A program made the translations under genes and the position numbers. The notes under the pieces were generated by a model that was not told the DNA's origin, made no database searches, and worked only from the letters and a program-made list of their open reading frames with translations. Of a stretch of DNA of 64,000 bases, positions 20,200 to 27,080 are shown piece after piece. Source of the stretch: Hanleya hanleyi (taxonomy: Eukaryota > Mollusca > Polyplacophora > Lepidopleurida > Hanleyidae). Numbering within the stretch: the first letter of the stretch is position 1; each line of letters begins with the position of its first letter. Location of the stretch: positions 1 to 64,000 of the forward strand of contig JAVTVY010019022.1 of NCBI GenBank assembly GCA_036873755.1. Direction: 5' to 3'.

Positions 20200-20702
20200 T
20201 CACCCCACCCATTGCTCGAGTCGTGTGGTGTTACGGAGAATGGCAGGAAGCGTATGCAGCAATGCCCCATATCACGTTCGTGGAAGGCCTACCCAACTTG
20301 GCCGATTTGGAACGCGACACCTTGGTGGTTCTGGATGATCTCATGGCGGAGACGGATGCGCGGGTGACCCAACTCTTTACCAAAGGCAGCCATCATCGAC
20401 GGCTCAGCATCATCTACATTGTGCAGAATCTGTTCAGTAAAAACAAAGAACATAGGAACATCAGCTTAAATGCCCACTACCTGGTGGTCTTCAAAAACCC
20501 GAGAGATACCACTCAACTGCTGCACCTGGCGAGACAGATGTATCCCGGCCGCACACCCTTTGCGTTAGAAGCCTTTAAAGATGCCACAACCCCTCAGCAC
20601 GGGTATATGCTCTTCGACCTCAAGCAAGCCACCCCCGACCACCTTCGACTACGGACCGGCATCTTTCCCGGAGAGACCCACCACGTGTACATGCAAAAAT
20701 AA
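20094..20702 (+). CDS. Genome-packaging ATPase (FtsK/HerA, A32-like)
   Basis: A 202-residue protein starting ACCATGG. Walker A is GPTGSAKT (residues 15-22). Walker B is LVVLDDLM (acidic pair D81-D82). A downstream IIYIVQN(L) strand with a sensor-type polar residue lies near 108-113. Size and motifs match the small packaging ATPases of Polintons, virophages and adintoviruses, which pump the genome into preformed capsids. It begins inside the preceding membrane-protein gene (106-nt overlap) and is followed by an AATAAA at 20764, so its message can end there. Intact. Confidence 0.93.
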   Translation: MDPRWQHPFTCVIAGPTGSAKTHFVRKLLQHADSMITPPIARVVWCYGEWQEAYAAMPHITFVEGLPNLADLERDTLVVLDDLMAETDARVTQLFTKGSHHRRLSIIYIVQNLFSKNKEHRNISLNAHYLVVFKNPRDTTQLLHLARQMYPGRTPFALEAFKDATTPQHGYMLFDLKQATPDHLRLRTGIFPGETHHVYMQK

Positions 20703-20763
20703 TGTAAACACACCCACAGTGGCGCCCCCCAGCTGAGGTGTGTGTGTGTTTGATGATGGAGAT

Positions 20764-20769
20764 AATAAA
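20764..20769 (+). terminator. Polyadenylation signal after the ATPase gene
   Basis: AATAAA about 62 nt after the ATPase stop codon, followed by a T-rich stretch. It separates the left-hand genes from the virion gene cluster. Confidence 0.6.
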
Positions 20770-20813
20770 AAGAATGAATACCACAGCAGGGTTGATTTTT
20801 TGTCTCTGAAGTA

Positions 20814-20820
20814 GATAAAA
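20814..20820 (+). promoter_or_regulatory. TATA-like box for the virion cluster
   Basis: GATAAAA about 41 bp before the ATG pair at 20855/20858. A weaker match than the upstream TATA boxes. Confidence 0.4.
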
Positions 20821-20854
20821 AGAGCAGAGTTGTGGGTTCTAGCATTAGTTGTAC

Positions 20855-21199
20855 ATGATGTCTGCGCGAGTACGGAAGCACGCTCCCACGCTCCGTGTAT
20901 TGAAGACGGCCCCACCCGAGTTGGTCCGAACCATTGTACGCGGTGCGGACCCTGACCTTGTACGCTGTCTGTGCGAGATCGGGTACAATCTGTTAAAAGG
21001 CAACGTACCACTGACTCCGGCTCAGAAGACCAAGTTGGCCAAGCATAAGACAGGTCTCCGAACCCTAGTCCATAAGCGGGTCCCACAAACACAAAAGAAA
21101 AAGGTGTTACAGAAAGGCGGCTTTCTCGGGGCCATCTTAGCACCGTTGGCCGCTTCTGTGTTGGGTCCAGTATTGGGTGGACTCTTCGGCCGACAATGA
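20855..21199 (+). CDS. Small basic protein with glycine-rich hydrophobic tail (adenovirus pX/pVI-like class)
   Basis: A 114-residue protein; two adjacent ATGs (20855, 20858). The middle is basic and helix-rich (LTPAQKTKLAKHKTGLRTLV). The end is a Gly/Ala/Leu-rich segment after a KKVLQKGGFLGAIL motif. This layout, including the GGFLG element, recurs in adintovirus and Polinton gene sets, where such proteins are compared with adenovirus core or membrane-active proteins. The exact role here is not established. It ends in an ATGA overlap with the next gene (start 21196, stop 21197-21199), suggesting both are made from one message by reinitiation or leaky scanning. Confidence 0.65.
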   Translation: MMSARVRKHAPTLRVLKTAPPELVRTIVRGADPDLVRCLCEIGYNLLKGNVPLTPAQKTKLAKHKTGLRTLVHKRVPQTQKKKVLQKGGFLGAILAPLAASVLGPVLGGLFGRQ

Positions 21200-21960
21200 A
21201 CCACACGAAAAAAATGGTCCTCGTCGAACCTCGGTTGCTTCAAAACCTCCAATCACCCTACCCTGTGCCACCTACGGTGAAGACCATAAACACCCTCGAT
21301 GGAGAGATGCAACAGATCTTACAGAGACCGGGGTTAAGCGACAGTGAGAAAGTACAACGGTACAATGAGACGCTTCAACGGTACATGACGTTCATGGACC
21401 AATACAAAACCCTCTCTACCCCAGCAACAGCACCACCACCACCACCACCACCACGTGACAGACCGCCGACCTCAGCACCGTTCCAACAGCCGCCATTACC
21501 AGGGGTAGCCCCCACAGCCCCACAGTGGGTGGAAGACGAAGTGCTGAAGAGTGTACCTGCCTCGTTCAAGAAACAAGCTGGCCTGGTATTACAACGGATG
21601 AAACAGAATCCTAACATGACTTGGAATGATAAAGGCGAACTCCTGGTACAGAATCAGGTGGTCCCCGGCACCCACATGACTGATTTAGTGAATGACCTGA
21701 TGCGTAAACGCAGATCGCACACGGATCCTCGAGGATGGGAGGTCTTCGCTCAAGGCTTGAAAGACATGCATGTACCACAGGAATTGGTGGGGAACCCCCA
21801 CCGCTGGGCCTTTATGCAGCAAACCCAGCAATCGCCGAGTCGTGCACCACGACAGATTCCACAACCTTGGGAATCCGAATGGGAACCGGAGTCACCCCCA
21901 AAACTCCACCACCACCACAACGGGCACATTCTTTTCAGACCTTTAAAAAACCACCCTTGA
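21196..21960 (+). CDS. Proline-rich candidate virion protein, function unknown
   Basis: A 254-residue protein whose ATG overlaps the preceding stop by the ATGA motif. The amino terminus has KKMVLVEPRLLQ. Residues about 35-72 are predicted helical or coiled (QRYNETLQRYMTFMDQYK). Then come a polyproline run and a Pro-rich linker (about 80-110). A second folded part follows (about 115-215) with WNDKGELLV and DPRGWEVFAQGLKDM blocks, and then a Pro/His-rich tail. The position between the small basic protein and the penton gene matches conserved structural genes of adintoviruses, but I cannot name the family with certainty. Intact. Confidence 0.65.
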   Translation: MNHTKKMVLVEPRLLQNLQSPYPVPPTVKTINTLDGEMQQILQRPGLSDSEKVQRYNETLQRYMTFMDQYKTLSTPATAPPPPPPPRDRPPTSAPFQQPPLPGVAPTAPQWVEDEVLKSVPASFKKQAGLVLQRMKQNPNMTWNDKGELLVQNQVVPGTHMTDLVNDLMRKRRSHTDPRGWEVFAQGLKDMHVPQELVGNPHRWAFMQQTQQSPSRAPRQIPQPWESEWEPESPPKLHHHHNGHILFRPLKNHP

Positions 21961-22052
21961 TCAGGACACCCCACATCTCCAGAGCCGTGACACGTAGCAA
22001 GTCAACGCGACGAACACGACGCCGGACACAACCACCCAAGGTCTGGAACACC

Positions 22053-22060
22053 TATTAAAA
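22053..22060 (+). promoter_or_regulatory. TATA-like box before the penton-like gene
   Basis: TATTAAAA lies 39 bp before the ATG at 22092. Moderate match, in the 130-bp gap between genes. Confidence 0.4.
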
Positions 22061-22091
22061 CACGGTGCAGAAGCAGGACAGCTCAGTCGCC

Positions 22092-22879
22092 ATGTTTTAC
22101 CTCACCCTACCCAGTAACAGTTCGCTGGATGTGTTTCCTGACAACACCGTTGCCAAGTATGTGACTCAATTACCACAACCGTTGCATTTACCTGGCCGGT
22201 GGGAATGTGGACTGGTGGATATTCAGTACCCTTACTCGTGGTACAACGTGCGAGCCAATGAAGTGTGGTACGAGGTAACCTACGAAGAAAAAGACACCCG
22301 ACTCACCCTCCCCGAAGGCCAATACGATACTCCCAAGGAGTTCATGGGTGGGCTGTCAAGACTGTTGCATTATAAGGCTCTACGGCAGGTCACGAATAGT
22401 TCAAAACCCATCCAAGCCTATCCCTTCAAGAATCACGTGAACTTCGATTACAACGCACACAACGACAAGGCAGAGCTTACCGTGACCGCCAACGCGAGTG
22501 TCGTACTGAGTCCTATCCTACAGCAAATGCTGGGTTTCGATCTACAGACGTTCGCTGGTCCCACCGAACACCATGGCGAGATCCCGATGGATATGAAGTC
22601 GGGTATGTACGGACTCTACGTCTACTCGGACGTGGTGGACAACCACATCGTGGGCGATATCAACACACCTCTGTTACGGGTGGTCCCATTAAAAATAAGT
22701 ATGGCGATCAAGTCACCCACAGTTTCACCCACATGCTCTACCTGCCTGTACGACAAACCCACATCAACACGATCACGGTGGATATAAGAGATGACACGGG
22801 ACGACCGGTGGCATTCGAACGCGGGAAAGTGGTGGTGACACTTCATTTTCGACAAGCACGTGCTCCCCACTTTGTATAA
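22092..22879 (+). CDS. Minor capsid (penton-like) protein gene, interrupted by a one-base frameshift
   Basis: Starts GCCATGTTTTACCTCACC; the opening FYLTLPSNSSLDVFPDNT and the WECGLVDIQYPYSWYN block are characteristic of the single-jelly-roll minor capsid protein of Polintons and adintoviruses, which forms pentons at capsid vertices. The frame in use from the start runs on to 22787. However, the family-like continuation switches to the -1 frame at a run of five A's near 22688-22698 and ends at the stop 22877-22879. One missing base in that run, or a ribosomal -1 slip there, would account for it. The stop overlaps the next ATG by one base (TAATG), which supports 22879 as the natural end. No joined product is given here. 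Either a recent inactivating indel, an assembly error or programmed slippage. Confidence 0.85.
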
Positions 22880-23286
22880 TGAAGGTGCCTTACGAGTGCG
22901 ATGCACGCAGCTATATGGACTATTATGCCCAACAGGCCGGGGGTGGCTTTCCGGTGTTTAGTGGTGCACGCATGCAACGTGGACATGGACTGGGGAACAT
23001 ACTCGGGAGCATCGTCAAAACGTTCCTGCCCTTGGTGACGCGTGGGGTGAAAGCAATCGGCAAACAAGCGGTACGCAGTGGACTGGAAGTGGCCGGTGAT
23101 GTCTTGGGGGGTACGGCACCCAAAGAAGCCTTGAAACGGCGGGCCAAAGAAGCGGGAGGCGTCTTGGTGGCCAAAGCACGACGCACCGTAGGGAATAAAA
23201 GAGCTGCCCCACCGAGACCACGCACCAGTCGACGACCGACCCAGCGACGACGCACATCGAAGAAGACCCGGGATATCTTTTCTTAA
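22879..23286 (+). CDS. Adenovirus pVI/pX-like minor virion protein
   Basis: A 135-residue protein whose ATG overlaps the upstream stop (TAATG). An amino-terminal stretch with a Gly-rich GGGFPVFSGARMQRGHGLG is followed by an amphipathic helix (about 36-75, NILGSIVKTFLPLVTRGVKA) and a strongly basic tail with RRPTQRRRTSKKTR. The combination of a lytic-type amphipathic helix with a basic tail, placed between penton and major capsid genes, is that of the pVI/pX-like proteins described for adintoviruses. Likely roles, by family, are capsid-internal DNA contact and membrane interaction. Followed after 3 nt by the capsid gene. Confidence 0.75.
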   Translation: MKVPYECDARSYMDYYAQQAGGGFPVFSGARMQRGHGLGNILGSIVKTFLPLVTRGVKAIGKQAVRSGLEVAGDVLGGTAPKEALKRRAKEAGGVLVAKARRTVGNKRAAPPRPRTSRRPTQRRRTSKKTRDIFS

Positions 23287-23289
23287 AAC

Positions 23290-24603
23290 ATGGCCTTGAT
23301 CCACGCCGAGTCCTGCCCCTCCACCAACAGTGAATTTGATTTGTGGACCGTGCCGCCCACACAGACCAGTGCCGAACAAGGATTATGGGTGGAGCATCTC
23401 CCGCTGTCCAGCATCAACGCAACAGGGCCCATTGAGTTCACCATCAGTAATGCGGATACGACCTATGTGGATTTAGCCCATACCTACTTGTATGTGAAAG
23501 CCAAGATCGTCAGTGGAGATGGCACCAGAATCGTCGACCAAGCAACGGTGGGCCCCACGAATCTCTGGCTGCACTCGATGTTTCAACAGGTGGATATATT
23601 TCTCAGCGACAAACTCATCAGTGACTCGACCAACACGTACCCCTATCGAGCCTACATAGAGACGCTGTTGTCGCATGGGCGAGAGGCTAAAAAATCTCAA
23701 CTGACAGCCGCTTTATTCTACCAGGACAAAGCCGAGCACATGGGCGCAGAGAACGACAATACGGGATATAGCAAACGGAAGGCTTTGACCGCGAACGGCG
23801 TCTCGGTGGATATGATCGGTCGACTGCACGCAGACATGTTCATGCAAGACCGATACCTCTTGAACAAGGTTCCCATCAAAATCCGACTGATACGGGCGCC
23901 TCCGACCTTCGCCTTGATGGCCACTAACGTAGAGGCGCATGTAGCTGACTATAAGATTGTCATCGAAGACGCAGTGCTGTATGTCCGAAAAGTGAAACCG
24001 AATCCAGCCGTTCAATTGGGACACATGAAAGCCTTGGAAACAAAACCAGCCCAGTACCCTATCCGACGTGTGCAAACCAAAGTGTTCTCTGTGTCTGCTG
24101 GAAATATGAGCGCCAACAAAGACAACCTGTTCCTGGGGGAACTACCCAAGCGATTGATCCTGGCCTGTGTGGAAAATACCAGTTTCAGTGGAGCCTACCC
24201 AGAGAATCCGTTTGACTTTAAACATTTCGGCATCAATTTTGTGGCCCTGCATGTGGATGGACAACAGGTGCCAGCCACGGCCTTAACCCCGAACTTTGGG
24301 CGCGCGAATTTCATTCGAGCCTATCAGAGCCTGTTTACAGCCACCGGTCAAATCAACCAGGACGAAGGGAATTTCATCAGTCGGGAGGACTACGGGACCG
24401 GATACACGTTGTTCTGTTTCGATCTGACCCCCACCTTAGAGAACGACCATCAGCTGGCCCTGGCCAAGCAAGGCAATTTACGGTTGGAAATCCACTTTCA
24501 ACGAGCCCTCCGGAGCACCGTCAATGTGATCTGCTACGCCGAGTTTGACAACATCATTCAAGTGGACAAGGCGCGCAACGTGCTGTGTGACTTCTCCACC
24601 TAA
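23290..24603 (+). CDS. Major capsid protein, double jelly-roll (hexon-like)
   Basis: A 437-residue intact protein starting ACATGGCC. Recognisable Polinton capsid features include the amino-terminal SEFDLWTVPPTQTS, the strand pattern IEFTISNADTTYVDLAHTYL, LWLHSMFQQVDIFLSD, the YPYRAYIETLLSH block, and the late DYGTGYTLFCFDLTP and LEIHFQRAL blocks. Length is at the small end of the usual Polinton range. It forms the hexagonal capsomers, and its presence with penton, ATPase and protease indicates a complete morphogenetic set. It sits 3 nt after the pVI/pX-like gene and 1 nt before the protease gene, the same neighbour order as adenovirus hexon and protease. Confidence 0.93.
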   Translation: MALIHAESCPSTNSEFDLWTVPPTQTSAEQGLWVEHLPLSSINATGPIEFTISNADTTYVDLAHTYLYVKAKIVSGDGTRIVDQATVGPTNLWLHSMFQQVDIFLSDKLISDSTNTYPYRAYIETLLSHGREAKKSQLTAALFYQDKAEHMGAENDNTGYSKRKALTANGVSVDMIGRLHADMFMQDRYLLNKVPIKIRLIRAPPTFALMATNVEAHVADYKIVIEDAVLYVRKVKPNPAVQLGHMKALETKPAQYPIRRVQTKVFSVSAGNMSANKDNLFLGELPKRLILACVENTSFSGAYPENPFDFKHFGINFVALHVDGQQVPATALTPNFGRANFIRAYQSLFTATGQINQDEGNFISREDYGTGYTLFCFDLTPTLENDHQLALAKQGNLRLEIHFQRALRSTVNVICYAEFDNIIQVDKARNVLCDFST

Positions 24604-24604
24604 C

Positions 24605-25078
24605 ATGGATACAGAGCAGATAACCACCGTGCTGGAGAATGACCCAGAGACACGTATGATGTTTCAAGGGGTGTTCGCCCGAGATGTGTTCCCATTAGAC
24701 CGTGTGTATCCTGCTGCTTACGTTCTCAACACGGACCCGATGGATCGGCCCGGTGAACATTGGGTGGCCGTGTACTTGACAGAACAGCAGGGTGAATACT
24801 TTGACCCGTACGGCCTGCCACCCCTCCATCCCGATTTAACAGACTTCATGGATCAAGGCACAGAGACGTGGTGTTGGAACAGTCAAACGTTGCAAAGCCT
24901 GACCAGTAGCGTGTGCGGACAATATTGCTTGTTTTACCTGTACCATCGATGCCGGGGAAGACCCTTATCTACCATCGTACAGATGTTTGACGAGTACCCC
25001 AAGGCCGAGGACCGCGATGTACTCGTCTATGACTGGGCCGCCCATCATTTCAATGTACAAGTGCCGTTCTGGGCTTGA
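24605..25078 (+). CDS. Capsid maturation cysteine protease (adenain-like, Ulp1 fold)
   Basis: A 157-residue protein, ATG one base after the capsid stop. The catalytic set fits adenain: His52 (GEHWVAV), Asp67 (YFDPYG), the oxyanion Gln97, and Cys104 (SSVCGQYC), with Gln and Cys seven residues apart as in adenoviral protease. Such proteases trim pVI/pX-like and other capsid precursors during maturation. Intact. The final codons (ending PFWA) are the source of a degenerate tandem repeat in the 3' untranslated region. Confidence 0.93.
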   Translation: MDTEQITTVLENDPETRMMFQGVFARDVFPLDRVYPAAYVLNTDPMDRPGEHWVAVYLTEQQGEYFDPYGLPPLHPDLTDFMDQGTETWCWNSQTLQSLTSSVCGQYCLFYLYHRCRGRPLSTIVQMFDEYPKAEDRDVLVYDWAAHHFNVQVPFWA

Positions 25079-25225
25079 ATTCTTTCAATGTACATACGCC
25101 CGCTGTTCTGGGCTTAAGTTTACAAGCCCCCCCTGTTCTGGGCTTCAGTTCTAGCAAGCCCCTTGTTCTGGGCTTCAGTTCTTTCAATGTACAAGCCCCT
25201 TGTTCTGGGCTTCAGTTTTCACGTG
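25050..25225 (+). repeat. Tandem repeats copied from the protease gene's 3' end
   Basis: TGTTCTGGGCTT followed by a TTCAATGTACAAGCCCC-like spacer recurs about five times, the first copy being the last codons of the protease gene. Units are about 30-40 bp and imperfect. They lie between the stop codon and the AATAAA. Confidence 0.75.
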
Positions 25226-25253
25226 GTTGTTCTCACGTTGCTGTTGTTCACTG

Positions 25254-25259
25254 AATAAA
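25254..25259 (+). terminator. Polyadenylation signal of the virion gene cluster
   Basis: AATAAA about 176 nt after the protease stop; the natural 3' end for plus-strand virion messages. Confidence 0.7.
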
Positions 25260-25297
25260 AAAAATGAGATCTCACCAAAAAAAACCTGTGTTGTGTG

Positions 25298-25303
25298 TTT
25301 TAT
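25298..25303 (-). terminator. Polyadenylation signal, minus strand, right end
   Basis: AATAAA on the minus strand, overlapping the TAA stop (25300-25302) of the minus-strand frame 25300-25527. It lies only about 40 bp from the plus-strand signal at 25254, so two transcription units converge here. Confidence 0.5.
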
Positions 25304-25527
25304 TCATAATGCATCAATGCCCATTGTGGAGATTCCGTCAAACTGAAATCAGTGGTGTAGGATGGGGCCAAAATGTAACCCATCAAGGTTAGAATGCAAG
25401 AGCACTATAGTAAAAATAGAGAGCCAATGAAATCAGCCCACAGACCAAGTACGTGTTTTTGGTCTAGGTTTGGAGCGGGCATTTCATTGAGGTACGTGTA
25501 TACGGTGAGTGAAGACTCGTCCAACAC
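25300..25527 (-). pseudogene. Possible exon or remnant of a minus-strand gene at the right end, interrupted by TAG
   Basis: One minus-strand frame runs 75 codons from GTG at 25527 to a TAA at 25300-25302, broken once by an in-frame TAG (about 25405-25407). Its two halves read like ordinary protein (for example LDESSLTVYTYLNEMPAP, and later TTDFSLTESPQWALMHYE). The stop coincides with an AATAAA. An acceptor-like CATCTATAG immediately precedes the frame, so it may be a 3' exon of a spliced gene starting in the right TIR. Family unknown; I cannot tell whether it is a polymerase remnant. The region to 25620 otherwise contains nothing recognised. Confidence 0.35.
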
Positions 25528-25619
25528 CTATAGATGAAGTTGATGACTATAAGTTCTATGTATTCTCCGAACCTTGCCGAAAGGGAGACCTTTTGACCTG
25601 GATGTGACCTTTTGACCCG

Positions 25620-27074
25620 CGCACGCACTGCCGGTGATGACGCGCGCGCGCGCTGCGGGGCGCCGGGGCGGGGGCGGGAAAAACAAAACCCGGAGGGTTG
25701 AACGTTGGAACTCTTCTGGGTTTGGAGGTAGTTTTAGTGAAAAACCCGGAAGTGACGTCACAACCCCCACGTGACCTGCGCAGCAGAATGGATACGACAC
25801 CCTAGTGTAACTCCCTCACCTAGGCTTCACATGGATACCTCACTCGATCCCATCGACCCACTAGGGGCCCACCTACACCCCAACACGGCTATTTTCATAC
25901 CCTTGGGCCACCGCGCATGCGCAGAATGCCGATATTTCAACCCCACATCCAGCCCATCAGATGCCCCTTCACGAATGCTTCACTTTGATACCTCACTCGA
26001 CTCCATCGGTCCACTAGGGACGCCCCTAGCTCCAAAACGTCTAGCGGGACCCATACAGGGTCCAGTTTTCGACACTTGGTGACCACAGCCCGACAAAATG
26101 GCCAGTTTTCGACACCGGATGTGCCGCCATCTTGAACATACGTGCCGCCATCTTGGATATGCCCCATAATGCACCGGGTCAAAATACTCGCTTCTGATTG
26201 GACGAGAGCTCTGTGACGGATTTGAAATACTCGCTTCTGATTGGACGAGAGCTCCGCATTGCGTCTGCGCATGATATTCCTACCGCACACCCAACCCATC
26301 AGATGCCCCTTCACGAATGCTTCACTTTGATACCTCACTCGACACCATTGGTCCATTAGGGACTCCCCTAGCTCTCAAAACGTCTATTTTCATACCCTTT
26401 GGCCACCGCGCATGCGCAGAATGACCCTAATTCAACCCCACACCCAGCCCATCAGATGCCCCTTCACGAATGCTTCACTTTGATACCTCACTCGACCCCA
26501 TTGGACCATGAGTAGCTCCCCTAGCTCCAACACGGCTATTTTCATACCCTTGGGCCACCGCGCATGCGCAGAATGCCGATATTCAACCCCACACCCAGCC
26601 CATCAGATGCCCCTTCACATGCTTCACTTTGATACCTGACTCGACCCCATTGGACCATGAGTCACTCCCCTAGCTCCAACACGGCTATTTTCATACCCTT
26701 CGGCCACCGCGCATGCGCAGAATGCCGATAGTTCAACCCCACACCCAGCCCATCAGATGCCCCTTCACATAAGCTTCACTTTGATACCTCACTCGACCCC
26801 ATCGGACCATTTTATCTAGGGACTACTTTTTCTCCGCGGAAGCTTTTTCCCGAGACCGAATCACCGCCAAAACCGCGGCCAAACCGCATCACCGCGGATG
26901 AATACATCCTGAATACATCCCCTCCAACAATTGGAACTCTCCTGTGCTGGAGGTAGCTTTTGGTCCTTCTGCCGGAACTATACTCCCTGTGACCTCTCCT
27001 CCCGCCACGTGACCGCCACAAATGACCTCTACATCCGGGTGAAAGGATTGCCCATTTAGCCTTTATCCACTACT
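25620..27074 (-). repeat. Polinton right terminal inverted repeat (about 1.45 kb)
   Basis: Inverted counterpart of 13679-15170, ending CCTTTATCCACTACT. It carries the same 152-bp units (about 25830-26812), the paired YY1-like sites and the CRE/ETS motif. It differs from the left copy mainly at the inner edge, where the long CCCCG run of the left copy is shorter and rearranged. Confidence 0.92.
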
Positions 27075-27080
27075 CCTATA
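27075..27080. repeat. Target site duplication CCTATA (right)
   Basis: Perfect copy of 13673-13678, directly after the element end. The surrounding host sequence CCTATATCAGTATAGG is itself palindromic. Confidence 0.92.

Larger units (their letters stand above)
13679..27074. mobile_element. Polinton/Maverick (adintovirus-like) element, 13.4 kb, lacking DNA polymerase B
   Basis: The boundaries are fixed by long inverted repeats starting 5'-AG, which is typical of Polintons, and by a perfect 6-bp target duplication. The gene set (chromodomain integrase, FtsK/HerA-type packaging ATPase, adenain-like protease, double-jelly-roll major capsid protein, penton-like minor capsid protein) is the diagnostic Polinton set. 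The interior is visibly richer in G+C than the flanks. Polintons are usually 15-20 kb and encode a protein-primed family B DNA polymerase. No open frame here is long enough for one (about 1000 residues), and no polymerase motifs were found. The intact target duplication and very similar inverted repeats indicate a recent insertion. Several genes carry single-base frameshifts, so this copy may not be fully functional. Confidence 0.95.

Noticed and set aside
20649..21206. Minus-strand frame of 185 codons between ATPase and virion cluster
   Set aside because: Runs antisense through two genes and an AATAAA/TATA region; no recognisable domain.
22843..23379. Long minus-strand frames across the pVI/pX-like and capsid genes
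   Set aside because: Antisense shadows; no start context, no domain.
20855..25078. Interpretation as a bacterial operon or phage segment
   Set aside because: The packing looks prokaryotic, but TATA boxes, AATAAA signals, Kozak starts, a chromodomain integrase, TIRs and the target duplication show a Polinton in an animal genome.
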